DNA of 28,481 nucleotides from UBA2943 sp946534895. Its GTDB lineage: Bacteria; Bacillota; Clostridia; Christensenellales; Aristaeellaceae. The position numbers and the translations under genes were made by a program. Positions 8,841 to 16,643 of the stretch are shown here, one piece after another (position 1 is the stretch's first letter; each line of letters starts with the position of its first letter). Location: assembly GCA_946534895.1 (NCBI GenBank), contig CAMNDE010000046.1, forward strand, positions 1-28,481, given 5' to 3'. A model generated the notes under the pieces. That model was not told where the DNA came from, did no database searches, and saw nothing but the letters and a program-made list of their open reading frames with translations.

Positions 8841-10442
8841 TTACATGCGCACGGTGATCATGTATACATCGTTTACGCCAAGCTCGAAACTGCATTTCGT
8901 GCCTTCCCCGTCACACACAAAGGGCCAGGCTTCCTCGCAGACGCAGCTGTCTTTCCGGATCCTTTCCACTTCCTCCCGGTTCAGCCACTCCGGACTTCCC
9001 ATGTCCTGCCAGAGTTTCAGCGGGTTTCCGTGCTCCTCATCCACGCGCTGCACGCTCACACCGGACGCCTTCACGCCGGGAAGCTCCAGTTCCACGCTCT
9101 CCCCGGGCAGGTCCAGATTCTTCATGCGCTGACGGAACAGCAGCACCTTCAGCCCGTTTTCCACGGGGAAGGCCGCGTAGCCCACCTCGCCGGAGGTGGC
9201 GTCCGCGCCAAGGTCCAGGCGCTCATCCCCGGTCTCCCGCAGCATTTTCATGGCCCAGTACACCGGCTTGGGAATCCCGTGCTGGCTGAGCATGCCGAAC
9301 CCGCCGTGGAACTCCTGGGGGAAGGGATGCAGTTCCTCAAAAATATCAGAGAAGCACCAGATGGAGGACCCATCCACATTCCCGGCCACTTCCAGTGCCG
9401 CCCTCACATCATAGGCCGCCACCTTGCGGGTGTCATTGGTAAAGGCGGAGAAGATGGCGTTTTCATTCCACTCCGTATAAAACACGGGCACGTCCCCGGC
9501 CTGACGCCGGACAATGGCGGAGTTGCGCGCAAACAGATCCGCCGGAATCTCCGTGATCTCCGACTTGTCGGGCTGCATGGTCCGGAATCCGTTGAGGAAG
9601 GTCTTCTCTTCGATGGAGTCCAGCTGCTTTGACAGGCGCGCCATGCGCTCGCCCCAGCTTTCCCCGCCTTCCTCCCTGCTGTCCGTGTCCTCGCCCTGAT
9701 CCTCCACGCCGCCCAGCGGATCGCCCGCGTACTGATGCGTGGTCACAAAATCCACAGGCACGTGCTCACTGCGGCAGTATTTCAGGAAGCTTTCCACCCA
9801 CTTGCTGCCGCTGGTGGCCGGTCCGCCCACGCGGATCTGCGGATCCACCGCCTTGACGGCCTCGGCGGTGATTTTATAGAAATGGAAGTATTCCTCCCGT
9901 GTTCCGTTCCAGAAGACCACCTGAAGGTCCGGCTCGTTCCACACCTCAAAATACCAGGTGCGCACTTCCTCCGCGCCATAGCGGTGGATCAGGAAGCGCA
10001 GGAAGGTCTGGATATATTCCTGCCACTTCTTTTCATCCGCCGGCGGCACGATCACTGGTTTATAGAAGAACATGCCCTGAAGCGGTCTGCCCTCCTCATG
10101 AAGCGCCAGGGATGAGGGCATGAAGGAAAGCTCCACAAAGGGTTTCATGCCGGCTTCCAGGACATTGTCATAGGCCAGGGCACAGGCATTGAAATTGTAT
10201 TCCGTGAACCGGTCCGCGCCAGGCACCGGCATCTGCATGGACAGATCGTTCACCGTGTGCATGTCATCGCAGAAGATTCCGTGGAAGCGGACGCGCTCAA
10301 TCCCCAGTGTGTCATGGATGAATTTCAGCTGCCGGACATAGTCAGAGCGCAATGCCAGGAGCGCATGACCGGACCCCACGCAGAACTGCCAGTGTTTTTT
10401 GTGCGGCACCACCGGTGCATTCCTGTCAATCCGGATCTTCAT
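8841..10442 (-). CDS. GH39 beta-xylosidase-like glycoside hydrolase
   Basis: This is a 533-residue enzyme of clan GH-A, family GH39, expected to release xylose from the non-reducing ends of xylo-oligosaccharides with retention. The acid/base Glu170 lies in YFEVWNEPDL and the nucleophile Glu324 in VFYTEWNEN. Other family marks are RVRFHGIF, KPFVELSFMPS and a late DIFEE segment. There is no signal peptide, so it acts in the cytoplasm on imported substrate. An acidic, charged insert at about residues 245-300 lies between the two catalytic strands and looks longer than usual. The ribosome site is GAGGGGG eight bases upstream. It is first in its operon, divergent from the aquaporin. Other GH39 activities, such as iduronidase or arabinosidase, cannot be ruled out. 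Confidence 0.9.
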   Translation of the reverse strand: MKIRIDRNAPVVPHKKHWQFCVGSGHALLALRSDYVRQLKFIHDTLGIERVRFHGIFCDDMHTVNDLSMQMPVPGADRFTEYNFNACALAYDNVLEAGMKPFVELSFMPSSLALHEEGRPLQGMFFYKPVIVPPADEKKWQEYIQTFLRFLIHRYGAEEVRTWYFEVWNEPDLQVVFWNGTREEYFHFYKITAEAVKAVDPQIRVGGPATSGSKWVESFLKYCRSEHVPVDFVTTHQYAGDPLGGVEDQGEDTDSREEGGESWGERMARLSKQLDSIEEKTFLNGFRTMQPDKSEITEIPADLFARNSAIVRRQAGDVPVFYTEWNENAIFSAFTNDTRKVAAYDVRAALEVAGNVDGSSIWCFSDIFEELHPFPQEFHGGFGMLSQHGIPKPVYWAMKMLRETGDERLDLGADATSGEVGYAAFPVENGLKVLLFRQRMKNLDLPGESVELELPGVKASGVSVQRVDEEHGNPLKLWQDMGSPEWLNREEVERIRKDSCVCEEAWPFVCDGEGTKCSFELGVNDVYMITVRM

Positions 10443-10490
10443 GGGTAAAACCCCCTCTGTTCTTTCGTTTTCTTGCGGTTCCTGCAGAAG

Positions 10491-10499
10491 ATTATATCA
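10491..10499 (-). promoter_or_regulatory. Extended -10 promoter for the GH39 operon
   Basis: On the minus strand this reads TGATATAAT, a perfect extended -10, about 50 bases upstream of the GH39 start. It lies in the 169-base divergent region shared with the aquaporin gene, so one bound regulator could affect both. Confidence 0.65.
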
Positions 10500-10536
10500 T
10501 ATGATGCGCCTGCACGCCCATCTGTACAGGTTATTC

Positions 10537-10565
10537 TTGCAAAATTCCCCATCCGGCTGTATCAT
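10537..10565 (+). promoter_or_regulatory. Sigma-A promoter for the aquaporin gene
   Basis: TTGCAA and TATCAT are separated by exactly 17 bases. The predicted start of transcription is near 10572, leaving a leader of about 40 bases before the aquaporin start. Confidence 0.6.
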
Positions 10566-10611
10566 GTATCCTTGCTCTGAGCATCATCAAATTCTTTAAG
10601 GAGGAATCGTA

Positions 10612-11274
10612 ATGAGTTCTATGAAGAAATATGTTGCAGAGTTCATCGGTACCTTTGTCCTCGTCTTCTTCGCCTGCGGCACCGCAGTCGTCGTCGGATG
10701 CGACGGCAATGTGGCCAACGCAGCCTATGGTCTCACAGCGGCAGCCTTCGGTCTGGTGATCGTTGCCATGGCTTATTCCATCGGCAATGTCAGCGGCTGC
10801 CATATCAATCCCGCCGTATCCATCGCCATGCTGGTGGACGGACAGATGAACGTGAAGGACTTCTGCGGCTATGTGGTCGCCCAGTTCCTGGGTGCCACTG
10901 CCGGCGCAGGCTGCCTGAAAGTCGTGCTCGGCGAAAACGCCGGCGGACTTGGCACCAATGCCCTGTACAACGGCAATGTCGGCCTGTCCCTGCTCATCGA
11001 GGTTATTCTGACCTTCGTCTTCGTGCTGGCCATCCTGGGCGTCACCTCCAAGCCTGAAAACGGCAAGGTGGCAGGCCTGGTCATCGGTCTCACCCTGACC
11101 CTGGTCCACATCCTGGGCATCCACTTCACCGGCACTTCCGTGAACCCCGCCCGCTCCTTCGGCCCCGCCCTGTTTGTCGGCGGCGCTGCCCTGAGCAATG
11201 TGTGGGTATTCATCGTTGCGCCTCTGGTGGGCGGCGTGCTCGCTGCTATCGTGCACAAGTTCCTGAAGAACTGA
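10612..11274 (+). CDS. MIP family channel, AqpZ-like aquaporin
   Basis: This is a 220-residue inner-membrane channel with six membrane helices and two half-helices, each carrying an NPA box: HINPAV (Asn66) and SVNPARSFGPA (Asn178). Arg181 and His166 match the selectivity-filter Arg and His of water-specific AqpZ, and the second half (TSVNPARS) is also AqpZ-like. This argues for a water channel rather than a GlpF glycerol channel, which usually has Gly in place of the His. AAGGAGG precedes the start. It is a single-gene unit with its own promoter and terminator, placed between two hemicellulase operons. A link to osmotic balance during sugar uptake is only a guess. Confidence 0.92.
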   Translation: MSSMKKYVAEFIGTFVLVFFACGTAVVVGCDGNVANAAYGLTAAAFGLVIVAMAYSIGNVSGCHINPAVSIAMLVDGQMNVKDFCGYVVAQFLGATAGAGCLKVVLGENAGGLGTNALYNGNVGLSLLIEVILTFVFVLAILGVTSKPENGKVAGLVIGLTLTLVHILGIHFTGTSVNPARSFGPALFVGGAALSNVWVFIVAPLVGGVLAAIVHKFLKN

Positions 11275-11295
11275 TCTGCCTGACAGCGCACATCC

Positions 11296-11322
11296 GGACT
11301 CCTCTGCGGGGGAGTCCTTTTT
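11296..11322 (+). terminator. Intrinsic terminator after the aquaporin gene
   Basis: GGACTCC pairs with GGAGTCC around an eight-base loop, followed by five T. It lies 21 bases after the stop codon. Confidence 0.88.
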
Positions 11323-11348
11323 CTCTGCCCATACCTGCATGCATTTCA

Positions 11349-11377
11349 TTGACTTTTCCATACCCTGATGTTACCAT
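11349..11377 (+). promoter_or_regulatory. Sigma-A promoter for the GH51 operon
   Basis: TTGACT and TACCAT are separated by 17 bases, and TG one base before the -10 makes it extended. It lies about 42 bases upstream of the GH51 start and directly after the aquaporin terminator, so the GH51 operon is separately transcribed. Confidence 0.65.
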
Positions 11378-11418
11378 GCAGGCGTCCAAGCATAATCAAT
11401 TGGAAAAGGAGATCTTCC

Positions 11419-12879
11419 ATGAACAGCATCATCCATATCCAGGCCGCCAAAGAAGGCCCTGGCATCCCCGCATATCTGTACGGTCAGTTTTCCGAGCATC
11501 TGGGCAGATGCATCTACAATGGACTTTATGTGGGAGAGGACAGCCCGATTCCCAATGTAAACGGCATGAGAACGGATGTGGTGGAAGCGCTCCGGCATAT
11601 CCATGTACCGCTTCTGCGCTGGCCGGGCGGCTGCTTTGCCGATGAATACCACTGGCAGGACGGCATCGGACCCAAGGAAAACCGCCGCCGCATGGTAAAC
11701 ACCAACTGGGGCGGCGTGGTGGAAGACAACAGCTTCGGCACCCATGAGTTCATGGAACTGTGCCGTCAGATCGGCTGCGAACCCTATATCAACGCCAATG
11801 TGGGCTCCGGTTCCATTCAGGAAATGGCGGAATGGGTGGAATATCTCAACAGTCCCTCCGACTCCACCATCGCCCAGAAGCGCTGGGCCAATGGCCACAA
11901 GGAGCCCTTCGGCGTCCGCTATTTCGGCGTCGGCAATGAAAACTGGGGCTGCGGCGGCAATATGAAGCCCGAGTACTATGCCGACCTCTACCGCCGTTAC
12001 CAGACCTACTGCCGGAACTACGGCGACAACAAGCTCTTCCGCATTGCCTGCGGTCCCAGCGAGGGCGACTGGAAATGGACGGAGACCCTCATGTCCAAGG
12101 CAGGCAAATATATGGACGGCCTGTCCATGCACTACTATACGCTCCCCGGCGACTGGACCGTGAAAGGCAGCGCCACCGAGTTCACCCTGCCCGTGTTCTA
12201 TGAAACCCTCCGCAGGTCCCTGAAGATGGAGAAGCTCATCAGCATGCACCTGGCGGTCATGGACCGTTATGATCCGGACCACAAGGTCAAGCTGCTGGTG
12301 GACGAATGGGGCTGCTGGTTTGACGTGGAGCCCGGCACGAACCCCGGATTCCTGTATCAGCAGAACACCATGCGCGATGCGCTGGTCGCCTCCCTGACCC
12401 TGGACATCTTCAACCATCACGCCGACCGTCTCGGCCCCTGCTGCATTGCCCAGATGGTCAATGTGCTGCAGGCCATGGTGCTCACCGAGGGCAGCAGCAT
12501 GGTGCTGACGCCCACCTACCATGTCTTCGATCTCTATCAGGCGCACATGAACGGCAGCCTGCTGGAGTCCCACGTGTTCACCGACACCGTGGAGGACATG
12601 CCCCAGGTGCACGCTTCCGCATCCCGGAAGGATCAGGTGATCACCGTCACCCTGAGCAATCTCAGCGCGGATACGCCCGCGGAAACCACCCTGGACCTCT
12701 TCGGCGCCTGTGCCGCCTCCGCCTGCGCGCGCGTAATTACCGGTGCGCCTCAGGCCCACAATACCTTTGATGCGCCTGAAACCGTGAAGCCGCAGGCCCT
12801 GAGCGTGAATATCGCTGACGGCCGCGCCACCGTGACGCTTCCGCCCTGCTCCGTGGCCGAAGTGACCCTGCATGTCTAA
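11419..12879 (+). CDS. GH51 alpha-L-arabinofuranosidase
   Basis: This retaining enzyme of clan GH-A removes arabinofuranosyl side groups from arabinoxylan or arabinan oligosaccharides. It has 486 residues, close to the intracellular GH51 norm of about 500. The acid/base Glu174 sits in GVGNENWGCGG and the nucleophile Glu296 in LLVDEWGCWFD. The N terminus (AYLYGQFSEHLGRCIYNGLY) and PLLRWPGGCFADEYHWQDGIG are also typical. There is no signal peptide. The start at 11419 has AAGGAG eight bases upstream; the frame is open to 11368 but nothing supports that start. The stop overlaps the next ORF by eight bases (ATGTCTAA). It should work with the GH39 and GH43 enzymes on imported arabinoxylan pieces. 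Confidence 0.95.
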   Translation: MNSIIHIQAAKEGPGIPAYLYGQFSEHLGRCIYNGLYVGEDSPIPNVNGMRTDVVEALRHIHVPLLRWPGGCFADEYHWQDGIGPKENRRRMVNTNWGGVVEDNSFGTHEFMELCRQIGCEPYINANVGSGSIQEMAEWVEYLNSPSDSTIAQKRWANGHKEPFGVRYFGVGNENWGCGGNMKPEYYADLYRRYQTYCRNYGDNKLFRIACGPSEGDWKWTETLMSKAGKYMDGLSMHYYTLPGDWTVKGSATEFTLPVFYETLRRSLKMEKLISMHLAVMDRYDPDHKVKLLVDEWGCWFDVEPGTNPGFLYQQNTMRDALVASLTLDIFNHHADRLGPCCIAQMVNVLQAMVLTEGSSMVLTPTYHVFDLYQAHMNGSLLESHVFTDTVEDMPQVHASASRKDQVITVTLSNLSADTPAETTLDLFGACAASACARVITGAPQAHNTFDAPETVKPQALSVNIADGRATVTLPPCSVAEVTLHV

Positions 12880-13843
12880 GCCCTGCCGGTGCCTGCTCGA
12901 CACCACCCAGCCTGATCTTAAGGCCATTGTCCAGGACTATCTCAGCACGCTGCTCCCGGAGGACCGGACGGAAGAACCTGTGTACCGGGAGCGGCTGCAG
13001 GCCTGCCTTGCCTGTACGGAGCTGGACAGCGGCACCTGCCGTCTGTGCGGCTGCTACGTGGAAGCCCGGGCCGGAAAACGGAACCAGCACTGCCCCCGGA
13101 TTCCTGATCAATGGAATTTTGCATCGAAAGGAGATTTTTCCATGTCACTGACCCCCAAGGATATCGCCTCCATGCTGGACCATTCCACGCTCCAGCCCTA
13201 CCTCACCGAAGATGACATCCGCAGAGGCGCCCAGATCGCCCTGAAATACGGAACCGCCAGCATGTGCGCGCGCCCCTGTGATGTTCCGATCATGGCCGAA
13301 ATGCTCAAGGGCAGCCCTGTCAAGGTCTGCACGGTGATCGGGTTCCCTCACGGCGCCCATGAAACGGCCATCAAGGTGGCGGAAGCCCGTCTCGCCCTGG
13401 AGGAGGGCTGCGAAGAACTGGATATGGTGATCAATATCGGAAAGCTGCTGCACGGGGATACGGACTATGTGCGCAATGAAATCCGCCAGATCGTTGATCT
13501 CGCCCATGCTTCCAGCGCCATTGTGAAGGTCATCATCGAAACCTGCTATCTCAATGATGAGCAGAAAGTGCTGGCCTGCCATCTGTCCGAGGAAGCCGGA
13601 GCGGACTTCGTCAAGACGTCCACCGGATACGGCTCGAAAGGCTGCACCATCGAAGATCTGAAGCTCATGCGCGCAGCCGTCTCACCCGCTGTCCGTGTCA
13701 AGGGTTCCGGCGGTATCCGGGATCTGGATACCGTACTTCAGGCCCGCGCAGCCGGTGCCAGCCGCTGCGGCGTTTCCGCCACGGAGAAAATCATGGCGGA
13801 AGCCGAGGCACGCTACGCCGAAGGCACACTCAGGGAACTGTAA
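12872..13843 (+). CDS. Cysteine-rich DUF6171-like domain, open in frame into DeoC
   Basis: A short cysteine-rich reading frame starts in the last codons of GH51. Its first 81 residues carry Cys at 5, 7, 45, 48, 56, 59, 61 and 74, with the core CLACxxxxxGTCRLCGCYVEA followed by CP and a Trp at 81. From memory this matches the small zinc-ribbon-like DUF6171 proteins that normally stand alone and end near that Trp. Here no stop codon follows: the frame runs on through nine residues into the first Met of deoxyribose-phosphate aldolase, giving a possible 323-residue fusion. An internal ribosome site before DeoC suggests both a long and a short product, or that a stop codon was lost. The function of the Cys domain is unknown. 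No ribosome site for its own start is clear, so translation is probably coupled to GH51. Confidence 0.6.
   Translation: MSKPCRCLLDTTQPDLKAIVQDYLSTLLPEDRTEEPVYRERLQACLACTELDSGTCRLCGCYVEARAGKRNQHCPRIPDQWNFASKGDFSMSLTPKDIASMLDHSTLQPYLTEDDIRRGAQIALKYGTASMCARPCDVPIMAEMLKGSPVKVCTVIGFPHGAHETAIKVAEARLALEEGCEELDMVINIGKLLHGDTDYVRNEIRQIVDLAHASSAIVKVIIETCYLNDEQKVLACHLSEEAGADFVKTSTGYGSKGCTIEDLKLMRAAVSPAVRVKGSGGIRDLDTVLQARAAGASRCGVSATEKIMAEAEARYAEGTLREL
13127..13144 (+). promoter_or_regulatory. Internal ribosome binding site and start codon for DeoC
   Basis: AAAGGAG lies eight bases before ATG at 13142, inside the longer open frame. It is as strong as the sites of the other genes here and decides the standard DeoC start. 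Confidence 0.85.
13142..13843 (+). CDS. deoC: Deoxyribose-phosphate aldolase
   Basis: This enzyme splits 2-deoxy-D-ribose 5-phosphate into glyceraldehyde 3-phosphate and acetaldehyde (class I aldolase, Schiff base), a cytoplasmic step of deoxynucleoside salvage. The 233-residue form begun at 13142 has full family length. Catalytic residues are visible: Asp94 in ELDMVINIG, Schiff-base Lys158 in DFVKTSTGYG, and Lys187 in VRVKGSGGIRD. The start is supported by AAAGGAG eight bases upstream. The gene follows GH51 in what looks like one operon ending at the hairpin near 13866. Why an aldolase for deoxyribose sits with hemicellulases is unclear; it may be incidental or act on another aldol substrate. 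The same frame is open upstream into a cysteine-rich domain, described separately. Confidence 0.95.
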   Translation: MSLTPKDIASMLDHSTLQPYLTEDDIRRGAQIALKYGTASMCARPCDVPIMAEMLKGSPVKVCTVIGFPHGAHETAIKVAEARLALEEGCEELDMVINIGKLLHGDTDYVRNEIRQIVDLAHASSAIVKVIIETCYLNDEQKVLACHLSEEAGADFVKTSTGYGSKGCTIEDLKLMRAAVSPAVRVKGSGGIRDLDTVLQARAAGASRCGVSATEKIMAEAEARYAEGTLREL

Positions 13844-13863
13844 TACCTGCCCACTCAGATCAG

Positions 13864-13924
13864 AAGGCCGCCGGAAACAGCAATGTCACTGCAATCATGG
13901 CATTGCCGCTCCGGCGGCCTTTTT
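13864..13924 (+). terminator. Intrinsic terminator after deoC
   Basis: GGCCGCCGG pairs with CCGGCGGCC, with a second inner stem GCAATG/CATTGC, followed by five T. It closes the GH51-deoC operon and faces the convergent GH43 gene. Confidence 0.88.
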
Positions 13925-14038
13925 CAAAACAGCGCCTTTCATCTCATGCTTTCAAATCTCATGTTTTTTCCACGATTTGGTAACTTATCCTTCAAGGCAT
14001 ATTTCGCATGCCTGGTCATTCAGACCATTTTCCCAGGC

Positions 14039-15568
14039 TCATGCCTGAAACGCGAATGTGCGGATATCCATGGCGCCTTTGCCATGATAGCGCAGGTACA
14101 GGGGATGAACGCCCCGGGGAAGCTGCACCGTCATTTCGTGCTTTTCCCAGGTACCCGCGTTCAGCCGGATATCCATTTTTCCGCACACGCCCTCGTCCGT
14201 TGCCGCTTCCAGCACGCCTTCCGCACTGCCCCGGATCTCGAGCACCAGACGGCATTTGTCCTGCATTCTGAAATACCTGTAGCCCGCTTCGCAGTCATCC
14301 GTAAAGTTCGCAATATACTGCACCGGCTCCACGTCATCCAACACGGACAGCATTTCCGACGGGCCTACGTCCGGCAGGTCCTGGGTCATATACGGCTCCA
14401 CGCCCCGGGTGCTGGCCGGATGCGAGAACACGGCACGCTTTCCCCGTCTGAGAATGCAGGCAATCCGCGCGGGCCAGACGCCTTCCGCGTCCAGCGGGCC
14501 TCCGTGCAGGCCGCAGGATGTAACCTCCGACTGCAGGAAATTGCCCTGCGCATCCATGACCAGTTTCTCGGCGCAGGCCTGGCGGCTGTACTGGGTCTGA
14601 TTGGTCTGCCTGTGATAGAAGACATACCAGTCTCCGTTCAGATACGCGATTCCGCCATGGGTGTTTCCCAGCGGCGCAACCGCTTCCTCCGCCCCGCGTC
14701 CGTTCAGGAACACATCCCCGATGTCCACCAGTGTGCCGCCAAATCGGAAGTCACGGTCCGGATACCGGCTCTCGGCCCAGCAGAGCTCATGGCTCTGCAC
14801 GGAGGAATAGACCAGAATATACCGGTCCCCGATCTTCCGGATGGAGCTGGCTTCAAAAAACTCGTGCCCCTCATACCCGGTCCCGGCACTGTCCCAGAGA
14901 TCCGGCAAAAGCTTCCGCGGTTCTTCCAGAAGCGTGACCATGTCGGAACTGAGGCGCATGACCTGGGACATGGCCCTGTCGTTCGGCCGCTTCAGGTCCC
15001 GGGACGCATTGCCCGAATACAGGTAAGCGCTTCCGTCATCGTCCACGTACACGCCGGGATCAAACTGGATCTTGTCCCCCTCAGCCTGCCCGAGAATCCG
15101 GCCGTCCGCGTGCCGGACAAAGCCCAGGAACTCATATTTACCCGCGGGCTCATCACACACGGCCACCCCGATCTCCGGAAGCCAGTCCAGACAGTAATAG
15201 AGATAATACCGTCCGTCCGCACCCTGCGTCACATCCGGAGCCCACATGGCATGCACGCCCGGGGCGTTCAGATCCCCGGCCACACGGTCCTCAATCCCAA
15301 TCCCTGCCTTTGCCGGCGGGGCGTCTTCGGGAATATTCTGATTCCGCGGATCCTGATCCTTGCGGAAAATCACGCCATCATAGCGCCACTCCCCGGGATG
15401 CGCCACCGGTGCGGACCAGCAGACATAATCGTTCAGGCAGAAATGCGCGCCATGAAACCGGTCATGGCTTCCGTACAGATACACGCGGTCCCCGAATACC
15501 CGGGGTTCACCGTCCGGAACATATTCATAGGAGGGCAGATAGGGGTTCACGCCGTACAAGCTGATCAT
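14039..15568 (-). CDS. GH43 family glycoside hydrolase with C-terminal CBM6-like domain
   Basis: This 509-residue five-blade beta-propeller enzyme likely inverts at xylose or arabinose linkages (xylosidase, arabinofuranosidase or both). Candidate catalytic residues are base Asp19 in YVPDGEPRVF, the pKa-tuning Asp170 in IQFDPGVYVDDDG, and acid Glu239 in EFFEASSIRKI. MWAPDVTQGADGRYYLYY is a further family mark. The C-terminal part, from about residue 385, is beta-rich with the pattern of a CBM6-like sugar-binding domain (CEAGYRYFRM, YLRYHGKGAMDIRTFAF). No signal peptide is present. The start at 15568 leaves only seven residues before the conserved NPYLPS; its ribosome site (GGAAAGG) is unusually close, so start choice rests on homology. 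It is last in an operon with unrelated enzymes. Confidence 0.92.
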   Translation of the reverse strand: MISLYGVNPYLPSYEYVPDGEPRVFGDRVYLYGSHDRFHGAHFCLNDYVCWSAPVAHPGEWRYDGVIFRKDQDPRNQNIPEDAPPAKAGIGIEDRVAGDLNAPGVHAMWAPDVTQGADGRYYLYYCLDWLPEIGVAVCDEPAGKYEFLGFVRHADGRILGQAEGDKIQFDPGVYVDDDGSAYLYSGNASRDLKRPNDRAMSQVMRLSSDMVTLLEEPRKLLPDLWDSAGTGYEGHEFFEASSIRKIGDRYILVYSSVQSHELCWAESRYPDRDFRFGGTLVDIGDVFLNGRGAEEAVAPLGNTHGGIAYLNGDWYVFYHRQTNQTQYSRQACAEKLVMDAQGNFLQSEVTSCGLHGGPLDAEGVWPARIACILRRGKRAVFSHPASTRGVEPYMTQDLPDVGPSEMLSVLDDVEPVQYIANFTDDCEAGYRYFRMQDKCRLVLEIRGSAEGVLEAATDEGVCGKMDIRLNAGTWEKHEMTVQLPRGVHPLYLRYHGKGAMDIRTFAFQA

Positions 15569-15590
15569 CCTTTCCGCATCTGGTATTCTG

Positions 15591-16142
15591 TCAGTTCTTC
15601 AGTTTCAGTCCGTCCGAAAATGCCTTTCCGACCACTTCGCCCACCACCCGGTAGGCACCGAAGGCGGGATCGAAAATGATGGGCCGGAGCTTGCCCAGAT
15701 CCACCCGGCCGTCCGTGAGAATGGAGGGATCCGCCTGCTCGCTCACAATCTCGCCGATCAGATACCCGCTTTCCGGGTCCCAGGACCGCACGGTGCATTC
15801 CAGGGTCAGCGGGTATTCCTCGATAATCGGCGCGTTCACATGCGCGCTTCTGTGCACATGGCAGCCGGCCTTCTCGATCTTGTTCACCTTTTCCCCGGAT
15901 TCCACGCCGAAGTAGTCCGAGATCAGCACGGTATCCGCCGTGCCGAAGGCCACCGTGAACGCCCCGGTCTTTTCAAAGTTTTCCGTGGTCTTGTGCCTGG
16001 AAAGCATCAGCGTGATCTCTCCGGTATCGCTCTGCATGCCCCAGGCCGCGTTCATGGCATTGGGCGTGCCCGTTTCGTCATAGGTCCCGATAATGAACAC
16101 GCCTTCCGAGGTCAGAACCGCTTTCTTTCCTTCGATTTCCAT
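15591..16142 (-). CDS. Flavin reductase-like FMN-binding protein
   Basis: This 183-residue protein has the split-barrel fold of the flavin reductase-like family, which binds FMN and reduces flavin or related electron carriers. Visible marks are GVFIIGTYDETGTPNAMNAAWG near the N terminus, the strand with LSRHKTTENF, GAFTVAFGT, and SDYFGVESG. The start at 16142 is chosen because AGGAGG lies nine bases upstream; an open stretch of 12 codons before it lacks support. It follows the DUF3842 gene by 16 bases and precedes GH43 by 22, so all three are cotranscribed. The physiological partner is not evident. Confidence 0.88.
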   Translation of the reverse strand: MEIEGKKAVLTSEGVFIIGTYDETGTPNAMNAAWGMQSDTGEITLMLSRHKTTENFEKTGAFTVAFGTADTVLISDYFGVESGEKVNKIEKAGCHVHRSAHVNAPIIEEYPLTLECTVRSWDPESGYLIGEIVSEQADPSILTDGRVDLGKLRPIIFDPAFGAYRVVGEVVGKAFSDGLKLKN

Positions 16143-16158
16143 GTTCAGCTTCCTCCTT

Positions 16159-16563
16159 TTACAGGTACTGCAGGGCAAGGGCCGCGGCCTTCTTCACATA
16201 CTCCGCCGCGCTCATGGGCTGGAGTCCGGCCACTTCCACACCGCATTTCCCGGATGCCACAAGGATTTTTCTGCAGTCGCTGGCGCCGAACGCGGATGCC
16301 ATGGCCGGGGTCACTTCCCCCAGCATTCCGTCACCCAGCAGCATGCCGATGGGCGCCAGGATCAGGTCCGCACGCCGGCATGCAACCACTACGGCGTTCT
16401 CACCGCTGGCCCCGCGGTCCGCTCCGGCCTTCAGCATGGCCTGGGTCGCCAGCGGGTTCGTGCCCACGGCGATAATCTCCTGATCCGGCCGCAGTGCCTT
16501 CAGCTCTGTAACCAGCATTCTGCCAATACCGCCCCCCTGGGCGTCCATCACAATAACGGTCAT
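16159..16563 (-). CDS. DUF3842 family protein
   Basis: This is a small cytoplasmic protein of 134 residues with the pattern recalled for DUF3842: an N-terminal nucleotide-binding-like strand and glycine loop (MDAQGGGIGRMLV), then AVGTNPLATQAMLKAGADRGASGENA, and APIGMLLGDGMLGEVTPAMA. The glycine loop suggests a Rossmann-like fold, but no reaction is established for the family. The start at 16563 has GGAGG seven bases upstream; the ORF is open to 16668 without a supported start. It lies 80 bases downstream of the metallophosphoesterase gene. Confidence 0.85.
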   Translation of the reverse strand: MTVIVMDAQGGGIGRMLVTELKALRPDQEIIAVGTNPLATQAMLKAGADRGASGENAVVVACRRADLILAPIGMLLGDGMLGEVTPAMASAFGASDCRKILVASGKCGVEVAGLQPMSAAEYVKKAAALALQYL

Positions 16564-16643
16564 AGGTTTCCTCCTGTCTCCGGTGCATACCCTGCCTAAA
16601 TGATCCGTCCATTCCTCCGGGCTGTCAACTGCCTGGACATGAA

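Noticed and set aside
11371..12927. Minus-strand ORF of 518 codons over GH51
   Set aside because: Gly/His/Val-rich shadow frame without start signals; GH51 on plus has both catalytic Glu residues.
14000..14038. Inverted repeat (GCCTGG/CCAGGC) after the GH43 gene as a minus-strand terminator
   Set aside because: The stem is short, the loop is long and no T tract follows on the minus strand.
13883..15679. Plus-strand ORF of 598 codons over GH43
   Set aside because: It starts inside the deoC terminator and has no domain pattern; the minus strand there encodes a clear GH43 with its catalytic residues.
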